In this document: positions 49,215-60,494 of the stretch, piece after piece
Position numbering within the stretch: position 1 is the stretch's first letter
How the letters are laid out: every line of letters starts with the position of its first letter
NCBI GenBank assembly: GCA_003254925.1
Contig: QANZ01032061.1
Span: 124,001-188,000, forward strand
Source of the DNA: Chamaecrista fasciculata
Lineage: Eukaryota > Streptophyta > Magnoliopsida > Fabales > Fabaceae
Reading direction: 5' to 3'
Length of the DNA: 64,000 bases
The notes under the pieces: generated by a model
The model's input: only the letters and a program-made list of their open reading frames with translations
Database searches by the model: none
What the model was told of the DNA's origin: nothing
Translations under genes and position numbers: made by a program

Positions 49215-52200
49215 ATGGCCGAACCACCACCTATGCGATTCTGTCCGACTTGGTCAGAGGCTTAAAAATCTCATTCAATTTAAAATTTGTTTTCTAATCT
49301 TCCATGTGACCCTCAGATTGGATGATTTTGCAGTCGAAATGCACTTTGGCATGCCGAGAACAAAGAGACTAAAAAATTGGAGAATCGGTGCCTGAAATGT
49401 CCGTATAAAGAGGTTTTGTCATTTTTATCTTTTCTTACTTATATGAAAGTGAATTAGGCAAGTATACTATTCTGATAGTTGAGGAGGATCGGAAAAGATT
49501 GTCGGCTCATTCTGTTTCTGATGTCCTGTCTTTGTTTACGACGTCATTTTAGGAAGCTAATTGTGTAAAATTTATAATATGTTCGAACTTTTTCGATTGA
49601 TTTGATAAATACATATGAATCGGAAAAGATTGTCGGCTCATTCTGTTTCTGATGTACTGTCTTTGTTTACCTCGTTATTTTAGGAAGCCAATTGTGTAAA
49701 ATATAACGATGCTTTGAAATTTGAAAATAGAGAATGTTCATGTCAATAAAAACATTTTGCTACTCTGTTTCTCGAACACGAAAATTTAGAATATGTTCGA
49801 ACTTTTTGGATTGATTTGATAAATACATATGAACCGGAAAACATTGTCGGTTCATTCTGTTTCCGATGTCCTTGTCTTTGTTTACCTCGTTATTTTAGGA
49901 AGCTAATTGTGTAAAATTTATAATATGTTCGAACTTTTTCGATTGATTTGATAAATACATATGAATCGGAAAAGATTGTCGGCTCATTCTGTTTCTGATG
50001 TCCTGTCTTTGTTCACCTCGTCATTTTAGGAAGCCAATTGTGTAAAATATAACGGTGCTTTGAAAATAGAGAATGTTCATGTCAATAAAAAGATTTTGCT
50101 ACTCTGTTTCTCGAACACGAAAATTTAGAATATGTTCGAACTTTTTGGATTGATTTGATAAATACATATGAATCGGAAAACATTGTCGGTTCATTCTGTT
50201 TCCGATGTCCTGTCTTTGTTTACCTCGTCATTTTAGGAAGCCAATTACGTAAAATATAGCGATGCTTAGAAAATAGAGAATGTTCATGTCATTAAAAAGA
50301 TTTTCTACTCTGTTTCTCGAACACGAAAATTTAGAATGTGTTCGAACTTTTTCGATTGATTTGATGAATACATATGAATTTTGAAAAATATGTAAAATTC
50401 TGAAGTTGTCCTTGAGCTTTAACCAGTTTTGTTAATACAAAATTCATTTGGAGACTCCTTTTTTCTCTCTTGTTCGAATTTTGGCTAACTCTCTCTCATT
50501 TTCATTTGCAGTTATGTTTTTTCTTGACCATACTTGAATTGAAGATTGTACATAAATTGTGTATTTAGGACAGTGGACTGGTTCTTTGTATATAGTGTAG
50601 CATATGAAACAAAATGAGTGTAAATCTTGGGAATGCAGGAGCCTTGACACCATAGAGACGACTCCGAAGTTAAAAAATAGAAAATAAAAATTATCATGAA
50701 TTTGAGAATAGAGATGGTAACTTACATTTTCTCGGAGTAACTAATTTTACTTAGGAAAGGAATAACTAATTTTATACTTTTTGTTCTTTGAATTCGTATT
50801 GAATTTATAGTTTATACTATTTGATCTTGAATTTGTTTTGAATTTGTACACTGTGGTCCTTGAATTTGACCCAGAGACCAAATCATTGACAATTACAAGA
50901 ATTAAGAGACTGCTTAATATATTTTGATTATTCAGGGACTAATTAGTTGTCTTGGTATAAATTCAGAGACTAAATAATAAGTTTTCTCTATAATATAATA
51001 GGCCAAACTCTTATTTTGGTCCCTCATGTTTGCTCAAAGTTCCGTTTTGGTCTCTTAAGCTTTTTTCGTTCTGTTTTAGTTCCTCAAGTTTCTAGAAAAT
51101 TTCACCATTAGTCTCTGACTGTTTTCCATACACTTTTTTTGTTAAAAAAAGAAGGGTAAATTACACTTTGGTACCCTGTAGTTTGACCCTGTTTCACTTT
51201 GGTACCCTGTGGTTTGAAACTTGACACTTTGGTATCCTGTGGTATTCTTCATTAACACTTTGGAACCCTTTGGACCTATTTTGTAATTTTCACCATAATA
51301 AATTTTACAAAAATTATATATTGACCCCAAAAAAATTTTAAAATTTTCATTTTAGTCCCTATATAATATGTATCCAGGGACCTATTTGTAATTTTTTGAA
51401 ATTTTTTTGGGGTCATTATGTAATTTTTGCAAAATTTGTTGTGGTTAAAATTACAAAATAGCTCCAAAAGGTACCAAAGTGTTAATGGAGAATACCACAG
51501 GGTACCAAAGTGTCAAGTTTCAAACCACAGGGTACCAAAGTGAAATAGGGTCAAACCACAGGGTACCAAAGTGTAATTTACCCAAAAAAGAAAAACAAAA
51601 ACTAACTTTTATCTCCCAACAATTTTGCGCTTTTGCAATAAGCAAAATTGTTAGGAGATGAAAGTTAGTTTTTGTTTTCCTTTTTTTAACAGAAAAAGTA
51701 AAAGTGGATGGAATAAAGCCAAGAACTAACGGTAGAACTTTTCGAAAACTTGAGGGACCAAAATGAAACGAAAAAATTTGAGGGACCAAAACAGAACTTT
51801 GAGCAAATATGAAGGATCAAAATAGGACTTTGGCCTATATTATATTTTGGTCCTTAAAATTTTATATTTATTTAGTTTTAATTCTCAAAATGTGATTTCA
51901 TTTTTAATAATAAATTAAAAATAAATTTATAATTAATTTTTTTTTATACTAATCAAATTATTTATTGTGCTCAGGAGATTGGAGAAACCTCCTTGGTCCA
52001 GAGGGAGGAGAGACAGCTTCGTGTTACAGTTGCATCACCAGTGGTGCACGATGTGCACCAGGATCCCACACTTCCGCGCTCTCGAGAGCATCATTGTTCA
52101 CGATGTGGGACGTCGAATGTTGTTGTATACCAGGTAATTTAAATTTCTTTTTTTTAACCAAATGTTATATATTTTTGTTTACTAACGTCTATAAAGCATG

Positions 52201-52632
52201 AGTATTTTAAAAATGGTGTCGTACCGGTATCGGGTACCTACCTGGTATCTGTAGGTACTTTAAAATATTATAAAATAAAAATTTTGATATTTTTTTTTGT
52301 AAAATTTCATGATATTTTTATTTAATTTTATTTTTCTTATATTAGAACTCTATTTTCTTTAGATTAATAAACAAAAAAAATTCATATTTTTTAATCATAT
52401 GAATATATATTTTATATTTTTTATTTAAATAAATGTTATTGTACGTTGTAACCGTATCTCATAAATTTTAAAATTAACTGAATGGCATACTCACACCTAT
52501 ATTTATACAAGTACCCGTACTCGTGCAAATGTAAGATAAACTAACACTCAATATTGTATGCAGCCTATATTGGGGGATTTCACGCGCAAATTTGCATGCA
52601 GCAACCCAGACTGCCGCCACCAGTGGGACTAG
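49215..52632 (+). CDS. Diverged RPB9-like zinc-ribbon protein, copy C
   Basis: This is a paralogue of Pol II subunit 9. Exons 49215-49252, 49334-49412, 51975-52133 and 52564-52632 join with the same intron phases as copy B (2, 0, 0), an exon 3 of identical length (159 nt) and the same total length, 114 codons. All eight zinc cysteines remain: C10, C13, C32, C35 (FCPTC, RCLKC) and C80, C83, C104, C109 (CSRC, CSNPDC). The family linker DPTLPRS and the C-terminal W are present. The rest is heavily altered: the NNxLYPKEDK segment is RNALWHAENK, and the linker is VTVASPVVHDVHQ. Intron 2 is 2.56 kb, filled by tandem repeats and nested MITEs. An open frame over four exons with all ligands kept argues for selection; transcription is unproven. 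Pol I and Pol III paralogues (RPA12, RPC11) fit less well because of the DPTLPR motif. Confidence 0.8.
49490..50390. repeat. Tandem repeat array with alternating short and long units
   Basis: Five units start with CGGAAAA(G/C)ATTGTCGG at 49490, 49621, 49835, 49967 and 50174. Spacings are 131, 214, 132, 207 and about 210. The long units contain an extra block (GAATGTTCATGTCA through CTCGAACACGAAAATTTAG) missing from the short ones. The array lies in intron 2 of RPB9 copy C. Confidence 0.88.
51001..51838. mobile_element. Palindromic MULE-like element in copy C intron 2
   Basis: The outer arms are inverted repeats: GGCCAAACTCTTATTTTGGT and, from the other end, GGCCAAAGTCCTATTTTGATCC. The centre is a strong hairpin (TCTCCCAACAATTTTGC at about 51611 paired with GCAAAATTGTTAGGAGA at about 51641). 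A smaller element is nested in its left arm (51154-51583). The flanks are TA-rich, so a target duplication cannot be read safely. Confidence 0.7.
51154..51583. mobile_element. Nested MULE-type MITE with 9-bp target duplication
   Basis: This 430-bp element begins GGGTAAATTACACTTTGG and ends with its exact reverse complement. The arms of about 150 bases repeat the phrase GGTACCCTGTGGTTTGA. A perfect 9-bp duplication, AAAAAAGAA, lies at 51145-51153 and 51584-51592. It sits inside the left half of a larger palindrome and so is the younger insertion. Confidence 0.88.
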
Positions 52633-53039
52633 AGAGTTTTCTGTTTCAGGATATTTGGTTCTGAATATAGAATTAGAGTTTTTCGGACTATGTGTCAAAG
52701 TTCATAATAGAGTTGTACTCAGATTTTCTTCGCAGACATCTTGCATCCATACACACATTGATGAGCACTATAGAAGCTTGAACTAATTTGATTTGTCAGC
52801 ACAATCGCTTGTTCTGATCCGTATAGTGGTGACTCGCTTATATGTGACATTATATTGCCATTGTGTTACTCAATTGTCTTGTTATGGGGAAACTGCAACC
52901 TAGGAAGAGGCTTCGTGGCATTTAGGGGCGAATTTTAACATCGATAAATAACTGTCCAATCTCTTATAATTGGTTGCAAACAATAGATATTACAGATTTT
53001 CTGTCATGTCCTTCATGGGTGAAATTCTTTAGTTAAGAT

Positions 53040-53265
53040 GATTATTGATACGAAAACCCTCCAAGGAAGACCCCCAAGGAATACCCCCAAGTGAAATTAC
53101 CAAAATGCCCCTCCGTGCCCTATAAAACCCACACCAGGTATGCCTCATTCTCATTCTCTCTTTAGCCTCTCTTATACCATATTAATTTGGGCGTCGGAGT
53201 CTCACCGTGGGAGGCCTCCCCACAGCTAGACTGACCCTTGCAAGTACTGGGACATGAAGCTGGAG
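53040..53265 (+). mobile_element. LTR-retrotransposon remnant
   Basis: CTATAAAACCC (about 53119) is followed by CCTCTCTTATACC, TTTGGGCGTCGGAGTCTCAC, CGTGGG and CTGACCCTTGCAAGTACTGG. The same block series occurs at 17.3 and 23.2 kb. It lies between RPB9 copy C and the CAMTA relic. Confidence 0.5.
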
Positions 53266-53727
53266 AGATATATGATATCTGTATCAATTATATATATCAA
53301 ATGACACAATTAGAATAATTGGCACTCTTGCACTACTCAATATCTTATTTTAGAAAAATATTTGTATTGATCCAATGGTTAAAATAGAAGTAAGTTAGTA
53401 TGTCAAATTTCAGAAAATTTGAAAAATGGTAACTATGTAATCAAATAGTTTAAACTCTATTTCTATTTGAAAGTTTTATTACTGTCAACTTTGAAGTATA
53501 TTGATGAATGATGAGGTGCCAAATAATGCTGGATTGATGTCAAATTTCATATATCTGATCATTTTAACTAGAACTATAAATCCAACAGTGGATTTCGAGA
53601 AAACTGATCCTACAAAAAATTATCCAATGGTGTAAGTCTGTAAGAACTATTTTGATTGACACTGATGTCAATTACTCCCTCCTGTTTATTTATATATGGT
53701 AATGCTTTCAGAAGTAAAGGTTGTCTG

Positions 53728-55260
53728 AAAATAAACTACACATCCAAAACTTCATTCTCACCACCAGCATATGGATTGTTGGTCCCAGAATCAAATTCTT
53801 CCGATAATATAAATGGTGCAGATGGATCAGAAACTGAACTAGAATTTGAATTTACAGGTGTACGTGGCTGGAGAACTTTGCCCCTATATCACAGACAACA
53901 GCCCAATGAAGGTTGGAACACCAAATTGTATTCATTCACCAATTAAATGGTAAAGTAAAATTGGTAAAATTTAGGAGTTTATGTATTGTGTTAAGTAAAT
54001 GACTGCCACAAATAGGAGTTAAGTAACAATCCCAGGATAGATGGCACCAAAATTTGTTGCTGCCTTTAGAATAAGAGTACTTTCTATATGTATATGCGAA
54101 AAAGGAAAGAATTCCATTCATACAAGTTGATTTCTTTATTCATAGTTTCCGGGTGAAACTAAACTTTAGAAGAAAGAAAAAAGAAGAGCACATAATCAAA
54201 ACCTCCTGTGTTTCACGATAATGAACAAGCACTATATATGTGTTCCAGACTCCTGAAAAGAACAAAAGAAATTATGATTCAAACTGTGATTTTAAAAAAA
54301 TAAAACAAAATGAGTGATGTGGGTGCATCAGTGAAGTTTGCACATGCATAACCAATAGGAGGCAAGGTGTTATGAGTTAAGCAAAATATAGATAAGCATA
54401 CTTATGAAGGAGCCAATAACATCTGTGAACAAAGGTCGGGTTATCTTGCCCATGTGCGTAGTATACATGGATCCTTTCTTCATTAGAAACCTGAATATTG
54501 ACAGGGGAAAATGATTAACCAGATAGAACGTTAAAAATTAGATACTGTAAACCTCAGTTATGCTTCAATTCAATTTCGGAAGCACTTAACAAATACTGCT
54601 TGAAGAAAAGTTTATCAGAAGTTTTTGTATACTAGAAAGTACAAAGCACAAAAACATATAAATTATAAACCAAGTGCTACCTAGATAAAAATAAAATAAT
54701 AATGCAACTGAACTGTGTTTGCATTCTGGTTTAAAAAGTACAACTTACAAAGCAAAAGACAGCACATGTATAAATCAACTCCAATTAATTACTTCATTTC
54801 TTCTAAATCTAAGGGTAGATGATATCAAACTTCCCAACCAAAAATTTGTACTTGTAGAAGAATGAATACTGAAAACAGCATCAATAAATTGGAAAAGTAC
54901 ACAGAAGCACTTTTCAAGAATTTTTCTAACCTAATGTTAACCAGAGTGCGTCATCTTTGTAGTACTGGTAGGGTTCCCCTTGAAGTCCATAAATATAAAA
55001 GAAGTAGAAGCATTTTATCATATCAATCTAATCGGTAAACACCCTCATAGCTATAGACATGATAAACTCCTCCAAATTCATGTTAAAGAAATTAATTACA
55101 TATTAGGCTACAATTAAATTTACATTAACATAACACCCAAAGAAACTTAAAAGCTCATGAGCTTCTTTCACAGTTTTTCATCCTTTTTCTTTTTCCAGTT
55201 ATGCCCATCTTTACGGAAGTTCCTAACCATCTTGTGGTCAAAATGATACAATAGTACCAC
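53728..55260 (-). pseudogene. CAMTA5/6-type calmodulin-binding transcription activator, CG-1 domain relic
   Basis: Four exon remains are in the right order on the minus strand. About 55148-55260 gives FDHKMVRNFRKDGHNWKKKK; 54402-54490 gives NEERIHVYYAHGQDNPTF followed by YWLLHK; 54203-54252 gives SLEH...VLVHYRETQE; about 53728-53880 gives TPVNSNSSSVSDPSAPFI and LSEEFDSGTNNPYAGG. These are the second half of the CG-1 DNA-binding domain and the following linker. Splice sites around the middle exons are still recognisable. The relic is broken by a one-base insertion before FDHK, a one-base loss in the KKKKDGKT region and a four-base TATA insertion in the HIVLVH stretch. The start of CG-1 and everything after the linker (TIG, ankyrin and IQ parts) are absent. 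In Arabidopsis CAMTA5 and CAMTA6 are close neighbours of the plastid LPD genes. Confidence 0.88.
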
Positions 55261-55770
55261 CTGTTTAATATTTTTAACATTAAATGTACATACAAACCAA
55301 ATATAATCATTAATATAGCCTTGAAATTAGCCAATTAGGAACTGCTTAAAAACCCTCTGAAAAATATTACAAAATATTGATTAGATTTAATTACTTCTTA
55401 AACTTGTAGGTTACGAAAATTTTAAACGTGTAGCCTTGAAATCGCATTACTCTACAAGAAAAATTTGAAATGAAATCTGATAAGGATTTCATAGAATTCC
55501 GAAAATCAGGGAGATAATTATGTTATTAGGTGAATACCAATAAGAAATTTTAATGAATGATTAAATTAAATCTAAAATGAAAAAAATCAGCGACAATCTC
55601 AATATAATTCCGAAAATCATGGAAATCAAAAGAAATTACATAAACTGATTATATTCTCTATTTTATATATGAATTAATGTGCAATTTTCGTTTTCTCTAC
55701 AACATTCCGGCGAGTGAGGATTTTCTCTAGTTTGGATTGCAAGGCGTCTGCTTTTTCTTGTCGTTCCAAT

Positions 55771-58700
55771 ATGAGTACTATGAAATTTTGCCGCGAATGG
55801 TTCATACCCATTTTCTTTAGCATCTTTAAAATCTCTTACAACTCTTAACGTGGTTCTTGGTTTTTACGTATCTTTCTCCTTTGATTTCAGCCGAAACCTT
55901 ATGTTAGTTATGAATGAGGACAAGGAGCAGAAGATTATTCTCTATGCTTGTCGTAGCTGCGACTACCAGGTTCTTCCCCTTTTTATTACTTTTCTTGAAT
56001 TCTCTTTGTTTTCTTTTCCCTTTAATCTTGCTCTTTTTTTAGTTTATTAATGATTTCTCTTGCTTTTGATTCACATTATCGCAAACCGTTGAATATTTGA
56101 ACTACCCTTTCTTGTATCACTAGAATGTCTAATTTTTGATGCCTTGATTTATTTCACTATTTGATATATTGAAGATTGCAATAGTTATATTTTCTACACT
56201 AGCCTTGAAATGAAAGGTCCATCGAGGGACATTGCTTCTTCGGCCCGAACGAAGCAATCCCTTAAATATGGGTATAATTCATGAGTCATGACCGGTCATA
56301 GTTGATTTCCATATTTGTACTTAAGTCCAAAGCAATTGACTTACCATAATTTTGGAAAATGCAGCTGGTTTCCCATTTCTAAAAGTGAAATTCCATCCTC
56401 TCCGATCCATTTTGGGTTTAAAAGAGGCATAAATGTTTCTTCTTTTATATTATTCCCAAGAGTATCCAATGCTTTAAAATCGTATTATATTCATCTAACT
56501 TATTGTATTCTTCAATATATCATATGGGACCAATTCTGATTTGTTTTTGTTACAGAACATATTTGCCTCTGGTTTTTTTTTTAGGAAACTGTTTTTGCAA
56601 GGACCACATGACTAGGTAGAATATTGTGATAATTAATTCATTGCTATTCAGGAGGTTGCTGCGGATGATCATGAGAATGAGATACAACACTCTGGCGAGC
56701 ACACTAAAGTAGTGTTGGAGGATTTAGCTGCAGATCCAACACATCCTCGCACCAAATCGGTTTGCTGTGCTCAATGCAATCATAGAGCGAGCGCAGCGGG
56801 AAAAAAAGATAAAATTTAAAATTTTTGTAAAACCTATAATCTCCTCCACAGGATCCACTACATGTGTTTATACCAGTGAGATGAGATGTTTACCTATATC
56901 AGAGAATGCTGAATGAATGCAATTTTCGAGAAGTCCGCAGACTCGTGTTCTTCCTCTGCCGGTGATCCACACGAACAGTTTTGTAGATACCCAGGTGCTA
57001 GCCTTCGATCTTTTCTCCAAGAGATCACGGGAACCGATCTACAATCTTGAATCTTCAAGAACACTTCTTGAAAACTCCAAGATCTGGTGGCGCAGAACCA
57101 AGAATCAAATTCTTGGCTACACAACTCTAGGGTTATGCGACTCTCTCTTTTCCTCACACACAAAACGCCTCTAAAACCCTAGGTTTATGTTTAGTCGAAC
57201 TTTCCCTATTTCCTCTAGAGTTATGCGCCTATTTCTCTATTTCTCTCAGAGCAGGCGATTTCTCTCATATCTATCAGGCTAGGCGAGTTGTGTGAGTATT
57301 TATAGAGTCTCATTCCTAACTCATAAAATAAGGAATTATAATCATGAAAATAGAGAATAACTAATCTTAATTATAAGATTACACTAATATTATAATTCAA
57401 AATTAAAAGGCAATTTAAATTTAAATTTCAAGATCAAATCTTGAAACCTAAATCTTGAATGCACACTTCCCATTGGTTGGAATGAGTCAGGAGGATTTGA
57501 ATTCTTAATTAAAATATTACATTAATATTTTTATTTAAAATTCAAAGTGCATTCTTGAAATTCAAAATGCAAGATCAAATCTTGCTCTTGGATATCCAAG
57601 AATGCGCCACCCTCCTATTATCTTATAGGAATTTAATAAATAAGAAAACAATCCTAACTCTTAGGAAGTTATAACCAACGTATTAATATCCTTAACAAAT
57701 TGAATTAAAATATTACCCTAATATCTTTAATTCAAACTTGAATCTTGAATTCAAATTCAAATCTTGAATTCAAATTTAAATCTTGAATTCAAATTAACAA
57801 AATCATATTTCATTAATTAATTCAAGAGTGATGCGCCACCCTCCTCTTGTTATCTTCCAATATTAGAGAATTTAATAAATCAATAATTCCCTAACTTTTA
57901 GGAGACTTTGGCAATTCGTTATTCCTTAATATTTTAAATAACAACTCAATTGTAAATAGATTAATCAAATTAACTATTTAACAATTAATATATTTAAACT
58001 TGTCTAACAAATTTAAATATCACAAATGTAGATCTTATTTAAGACAAGACTTCATGTCCTAAGACATTCAACTATGTCTTAAACTTGTGTCACTAAAGTG
58101 ACTCACAAATTAAACCCTAATTCGTCTCTCATTACAGTATCTTGATCCTGCTCATGTGTGACCCAGCAGGCCTCACGTGAAGTTGGCAGCAAGCCATCTC
58201 TATGACTCACAAGTCGAGAGCGGACTCTAGCAAGCCATCACGACTACCCAAAACACGTGAGTTAACATTTACGATTTAACCTAAGTACCACTTTGTCATA
58301 ATCCCTATTGTCACACGATATTTTGGTCATGGATTAGGCATGAGAAAGTCATCCTTTAATTAAAACCATAACTTTCTCGATTCCTTGAGTTAGTCCCATT
58401 ACCTTGTGTGGCCACACATTCCTTGGACAGACTCATCGAGGGGCCCAGTCAAATATCTCTCAACTTAATGAGGGACAAAATTCCTTCTTGGTCAACCACA
58501 TTCCTTAGCACGGTAAACAACTAAACCCGTACCTAGCTTGTATGGCTACCCTGTTACGAGCAACGTTGGACTAGGTCAAAGTTCAGCATCTACAACGCCG
58601 GAATAGTCAAGACTTCAGGTCTAAGGGCATCGTGACAGGTGTACAGGAGAGGCTAGCTCATGACTAAACCCATGCAAGACTCTCCGGGTCGGTCCAACAA

Positions 58701-59895
58701 CTTGTAACCCATTACATAATTGCACCATGACTCTCGAGAAGCATCACATGCGTGTATCTTTATACACCGAAGTCATGCTGTTCTTAGTTCATTCACGTTC
58801 CCACGTGAATAATCGATCAGGGACAGTTTAGAATAATTATCACATAATTAATCAAGGATTGTTATCACAGTAAACATGCTAATAATATGATAACGACATA
58901 ATTTATCATTCATAAATCAGTCAAACAATATGTCCATACATATAAAATGATTGGCCCTTGGACACAATCTCCATCAAGAGAAGCTTTGTTTTATCGGGTT
59001 AACTCTCTTTTCTGCCTATTGCCACTTGTATATATATGCAGAAAGATGAGAAGAGGGAGGGCAGTGATAAGAATTTGAGGACAATCACTAATTTGTTTAA
59101 TTTGTGTGGATAACATGAAATCCATGATTCCCTTAAAAGTCAGTACTCATCATCAGTACTAGTGATCCCTTTCTACACAAAATGAAATAGCTTAAACTAA
59201 GCTCGGTGATACTGATGAATTAATATGTCAGTTTTCTTGACACATAATATCATGAGGTTTAGTCAAGTGTAAACTAAGTGGTGTGACAAAATTTGGTGCC
59301 TATTGCATGAAGACTATAATATAGATATATGGACTTTGAGTGTTTTTTTTCGCCCCTCCTCATCTTTGTATTCACTAAAGATAAAAATTCAAGTTTGATT
59401 TTTAGTCCACTTATTAATTTGTTAGGAAGGCCTCCTTACTCGGCTTTCTCTCGGCTAAAGCTAGCTCTGTGATCCACTTTCTTTGTTCACAAGCTCTACT
59501 TTCTGCCCTCTCTGTTTAGGGTTATAGCTCTCTTCTTTCGACTGAACATTGTATTGGAGCATATATACCTGTTTGCTAGGCAAGTAATATACATGTACTG
59601 TAGAAGTCAGGACCTCTATTCACTAGACTTTATCTCAAGGAGTATTTCAATGTTCAGTATTCTTTATAATGGCATAAAGGAATATTGTGATTACTGTTTT
59701 CTTTTAATTTGTAGCAAAAATGTTTGAGTCTTTTTTTTTATGATACTAACTGAACATCTTACTATGCGCCATAGTGAGAGATCTCTTTTGAAGTTTTTTT
59801 TTAATGCATGCAGGCAAAGGCCAAAGGTGAAGAAATGGCATTGATCTATGTTTGCAGCAACCCATATATAGTGTGGCTACCAGTGGAGCCTGAGT
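55771..59895 (+). pseudogene. RPB9 copy D, disrupted by LTR-like insertion
   Basis: Exon 1 (55771-55799, MSTMKFCRE) and exon 2 (55891-55969, with NEDKEQKIILYACRSCDY) still have splice sites, but exon 2 is one codon longer and has lost the NNMLYP block. Exon 3 begins at 56652 and reads EVAADDHENEIQHSGEHT, then DPTHPRTKSVCCAQCNH, with an in-frame deletion relative to copy B. It is then cut at 56787 by a 2.2-kb insertion and resumes at 58977 (AGAGAAGCTTTG). The exon 3 donor and exon 4 (from 59814, AKAKGEEMALIYVCSNP) follow, but after CSNP the last zinc cysteine and WRD end are lost (YIVWLPVEPE). A further insertion of about 200 bases lies in intron 3 (about 59430-59632). It cannot make a normal RPB9. 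Confidence 0.88.
56788..58976 (-). mobile_element. LTR-like insertion (probable solo LTR) in RPB9-D exon 3
   Basis: This is a 2189-bp insertion flanked by AGAG (56784-56787 and 58977-58980). On the minus strand it starts TGATGGAGATTGTGTCC. It contains a TATA box, CTATAAATACTC, at about 57300, followed by a leader-like region, and ends CCCGCTGCGCTCG. There are no coding domains, so it looks like a solo LTR or a non-coding LTR derivative. The terminal CG rather than CA, and the four-base duplication (five with one mismatch), are slightly atypical. Confidence 0.65.
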
Positions 59896-60029
59896 CATGT
59901 ATATGCCCAAATCAAGATTCATATTTGGGGAAATTCAGCAAGTTTATCCTAGTGATCTCTTTGTTGAATTGTGACATTTTGGCTCCAATATTTTGTTCTT
60001 TTTTATTGAATAAGATATCTCTTAATTAG

Positions 60030-60490
60030 ATATTTATTGTTAAGCTATTTATTTTTTATATTTGTAATTAGGATTTAAGAATCTTGTTATCTTCAGATTT
60101 TATTTTAAATTTGTATGACCTAAAAGATTAAGGAATTTGTTATTTACAATCCTGTATAAATCAATTTTTGAGTTATGAATAAGATAATGAATCTGATTTT
60201 AACCTTTTTTCAACTCTCATGTCTCTCTCAAATTTCAATTATCCAATCCTTTTAAAACAAACTAACAATTTGATATCCTCTTTCACTCTCACATATCAAA
60301 ATTATCACATTTGGTTGGCGAAGATGCAAACAAAAGAAGAACAAGAGACGATGATATGGTAAAGTAAAAAGAACCAACTACCACTAGTTATTAATAATTA
60401 CAAAGCTACACAAAACTTAACAGGCCATTTCTATTACAAAGTGGTGAGAAGTACATGTGGTTTATTTAGAGTAGAGTTGGAAAACGTGAT
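60030..60490. other. Spacer with 3' flank of RPB9-D duplication
   Basis: AT-rich DNA. 60365-60485 repeats the downstream flank of copy B (47000-47140), including CCACTAGTTATTAATAAT, which shows that the duplicated block extended beyond RPB9. Confidence 0.55.
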
Positions 60491-60494
60491 TTAA

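Noticed and set aside
49490-50390. CRISPR-like array
   Set aside because: Units are adjacent, diverged tandem repeats of 131-214 bp in a plant intron, without short direct repeats and unique spacers.
53656-53946. 96-codon plus-strand ORF that looks protein-like
   Set aside because: It is the antisense of the CAMTA linker exon on the minus strand, which explains its composition.
56894-57174. ORFs on both strands in the 2.2-kb insertion
   Set aside because: They lie in the leader-like part of an LTR-like element; no retrotransposon domain is seen.
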